This document shows, piece after piece, positions 62,282-64,000 of a DNA stretch of 64,000 nt; within the stretch, counting starts at the first letter, position 1, and each line of letters opens with the position of its first letter. Source of the DNA: Candidatus Firestoneibacteriota bacterium (lineage in GTDB: Bacteria; Oederibacteriota; Muellerivitia; Muellerivitales; Muellerivitaceae); NCBI GenBank assembly GCA_013286205.1, contig JABDGD010000002.1:1-64000 (forward strand), written 5' to 3'. Position numbers and translations under genes: made by a program. The notes under the pieces were generated by a model. That model was not told the origin of the DNA, searched no databases, and saw only the letters and a list, made by a program, of their open reading frames with translations.

Positions 62282-62752
62282 ATGAAGAAATGGCTAACTC
62301 TTTTACTTTTTTTGGTAGCGATGCCAGTGATGGCCCAATCCACCCCAACCCCCACGCCGCTTCTGGCGAAGTGGGTCGCCGCGAAAGTTCCCTGGGACTT
62401 GTGGTTTAAAAACAACGCCCTCTTTAGCGACAAAGGCGACTATGTCCATATTTTCTGGAACGCCAATGACTTTAAAGCCAATTTCGAGGTCAAAGACAAA
62501 GAAACCCGTTTAGCTGAGGCCGCGGTTTACCTGGCGAAGAATCTTTTGCCGACCACATCCAAGTCAGACCTGATCAAGGTAGATATTGTTTATGTTCTGG
62601 AACGCGACAGCTATGGTTTGCCCAAGTGGGACAGTCTTCAACAAGTGGTGCACATTGAGTTTTCAAGGGCGAAAGTACTGAAGGGTAAAAAATTGCCGGA
62701 CTTTACTACAACAGCTCCCGCCAAAGTCTTTGATAAGTTTCAACTATTCTAG
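62282..62752 (+). CDS. Secreted unknown protein
   Basis: A 156-residue protein from ATG 62282 with GGAGG 6 bp upstream. Signal peptide KKWLTLLLFLVAMPVMA, then a short STPTPTP linker and a mixed alpha/beta domain of unknown type (WDLWFKNNALFSDKGDY). It is the last gene of the O-acetylation run and is followed by a strong terminator. Confidence 0.65.
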   Translation: MKKWLTLLLFLVAMPVMAQSTPTPTPLLAKWVAAKVPWDLWFKNNALFSDKGDYVHIFWNANDFKANFEVKDKETRLAEAAVYLAKNLLPTTSKSDLIKVDIVYVLERDSYGLPKWDSLQQVVHIEFSRAKVLKGKKLPDFTTTAPAKVFDKFQLF

Positions 62753-62776
62753 TTTTAAAAACCGAAAAGCCAACAC

Positions 62777-62807
62777 AGCCGAAAAGCGAAAGCTTTTCGG
62801 CTTTTTT
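62777..62807 (+). terminator. Rho-independent terminator ending the O-acetylation operon
   Basis: An 11-bp stem (AGCCGAAAAGC / GCTTTTCGGCT) closed by a GAAA loop, followed by six T. It lies 24 bp after the 62752 stop and reaches the dsbD stop on the other strand. Confidence 0.9.
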
Positions 62808-64000
62808 ATTGCGCCTTGGCCTCGGCTTTTTGAAGTTTGGCGATCATTTCGTCCGGCGTGATAAAGCCTACTGCCCGCAAATCTTTACGTTCATTTCCGT
62901 CAGCGCCCAAGAAAATCAATGTGGGCACACCCTGAATACCGTAGTGTTTCTTCAGTTCTTCCACCGGCCCTGAGGAATATTGGGTCAAATCCGCTTTTAA
63001 CAACACCCATGGTTTCAGTTCTTCCCTGACCCGGGCATCAGGAAAGGTTTTAATTTCCAACTCTTTACAGGGCAGGCACCAATTGGCCGAGAAGTCGATA
63101 AAGACCGGCTTTCCTTCTTTTTTAGCCTGTTGAATGAGCGAATCCTGATAAGCGGCGAAATTCAATTCCACCGGTTGAGGCCAGGCACGGTAAACCAATA
63201 AACCCATCGCGATTAAAAAGACGCCAAACGCGATTTGAAATTTCTTAAACCCCGGCATTACCCCTTTACCCGAGAAAACAAACCCGAGCAAAATGCCCGA
63301 CAAAATCAAATAGACCGGCGTCAAAACATGGTTCCAATGTGGCGGCATCACCGCGTTGAGGAAATATAAGGGCATGCCTAATAGAATCATGCCGAAGATT
63401 TTCTTCACCCAAACCATCCACATCCCCGACCGGGGCAATCTTTGAATTTCAGTGGAGAAAAAGCCCAGCCACACATAAGGGAAACCCAGCCCCAAAGACA
63501 GCGTGAAGAACATAATAAAACCGAGATAGGGATTGGCTTTCGCGGCCACGAAGGTCAAAAGACCAATGGAAAAAGGGTCTACACAGGGCGCGGCCACAAT
63601 ACCGAAGACCAGGCCCATGCCCAGCGCGCCCAACCAGCCGCTGGTGCTGGTGTTGGCGATACGGTTTAAAATCCAGGACGGCGCCTGTATCTCATAAACC
63701 CCGAACATTGATAACGATAGCGTTACTAAAACGAGCGAGATACCGACAAGCACTAAAGGGGATTGCAGACTGGAACCCAAAATTCTTCCGGTCAAAGCGG
63801 CGGTCACTCCTAAAGCCGAATAAGTCACCGAAATACCGCACACATAAGCCACGGCCCTGCCCAGAATCACTAAAGGCTTTTCGGCTTTTTGATTGCCAAA
63901 ATAAGAGATCGTTAAAGGAATCATGGGATAAACACAGGGCGTTAAATTAAGCGCCAGCCCACCGAGGAAAATCAAAATGAAGGTGATAAGAACACCATTA
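62806..64000 (-). CDS. dsbD: Thiol:disulfide interchange protein DsbD, 5' end cut by window
   Basis: About 398 residues are visible and the frame is open to the window edge, so the N-terminal periplasmic domain, if any, is missing. The membrane part has NLTPCVYPMIPLTISYFG and GIVAAPCVDPFSIG with their Cys pair, and the C-terminal thioredoxin domain has the CxxC in FSANWCLPCKELEIK. It moves electrons from cytoplasmic thioredoxin to periplasmic proteins such as DsbC or cytochrome c maturation factors. Confidence 0.93.
   Translation of the reverse strand, partial: NGVLITFILIFLGGLALNLTPCVYPMIPLTISYFGNQKAEKPLVILGRAVAYVCGISVTYSALGVTAALTGRILGSSLQSPLVLVGISLVLVTLSLSMFGVYEIQAPSWILNRIANTSTSGWLGALGMGLVFGIVAAPCVDPFSIGLLTFVAAKANPYLGFIMFFTLSLGLGFPYVWLGFFSTEIQRLPRSGMWMVWVKKIFGMILLGMPLYFLNAVMPPHWNHVLTPVYLILSGILLGFVFSGKGVMPGFKKFQIAFGVFLIAMGLLVYRAWPQPVELNFAAYQDSLIQQAKKEGKPVFIDFSANWCLPCKELEIKTFPDARVREELKPWVLLKADLTQYSSGPVEELKKHYGIQGVPTLIFLGADGNERKDLRAVGFITPDEMIAKLQKAEAKAQ

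Overview
The window is a dense bacterial chromosome segment of about 50% GC, with most genes on the minus strand. Lipoprotein signal peptides, SurA-like periplasmic chaperones, a carbohydrate-type porin and PorV-like barrels indicate a two-membrane (Gram-negative type) bacterium. The long Thr-rich TNT/TAT repeat protein ending in a FlgD/T9SS-like C-terminal domain is a style I associate with uncultivated candidate phyla (FCPU426, Firestonebacteria, Omnitrophota and similar). That placement is inference and no rRNA is present to test it. I saw no tRNA, rRNA, insertion sequence, phage gene or CRISPR array.

Layout. 1-8028 (minus): a flippase-like membrane protein cut by the window edge, a B12-binding radical SAM protein, a GT2 glycosyltransferase, a small lipoprotein, two unknown proteins, the fused NAD(P)HX repair enzyme, a GT39-like glycosyltransferase and acpS, many with 4-bp overlaps. 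8171-15756 (minus): a full F-type ATP synthase operon (atpZ/atpI-like genes, then atpB-E-F-H-A-G-D-C), with a clear promoter before atpB and a clear terminator after atpC. Its c subunit carries an N-terminal signal peptide and a sodium-type ion site. 15696-20948: DUF3343, bifunctional nuclease, AmmeMemoRadiSam A and B, DUF1802, a sugar/DMT transporter and an MFS transporter. 21071-27879: a large membrane glycosyltransferase, rimI-tsaB-tsaE, thiL, argJ and a Gph-like phosphatase. 27941-30948: a PorV-like protein with TPRs plus the Thr-repeat protein. 31089-34053: an Ada-like repair regulator and a porin/NicO metal-transport pair. 34133-38015: three consecutive SurA-like proteins, one fused to a beta-barrel, followed by an S4-domain protein. 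38228-42537: doxX, mfd and a 48-residue zinc-finger protein. 42838-48841: a CTP-dependent lipid kinase homologue and a signalling operon (adenylate cyclase, ORC-like ATPase, cutA, histidine kinase, response regulator, rex). 48966-57815: phosphohexomutase, recQ, a secreted unknown, a fused sugar nucleotidyltransferase/mutase, an Mrp-DUF971 fusion and a rubredoxin-like protein. 57909-62752: a candidate polysaccharide O-acetylation operon (SGNH protein, 40-residue membrane peptide, MBOAT, NHL-SGNH fusion) and a secreted unknown. 62806-64000: DsbD, cut by the window edge.

How they fit together: most genes are housekeeping (energy, tRNA t6A modification, cofactors, repair) mixed with envelope biogenesis. 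The parts least covered by standard annotation are the O-acetylation operon with its microprotein, the chaperone-barrel fusion, the free-standing ZAS peptide behind a structured leader, the cyclase/ORC/Rex operon, and short non-coding inverted repeats and palindromes in the gene gaps.
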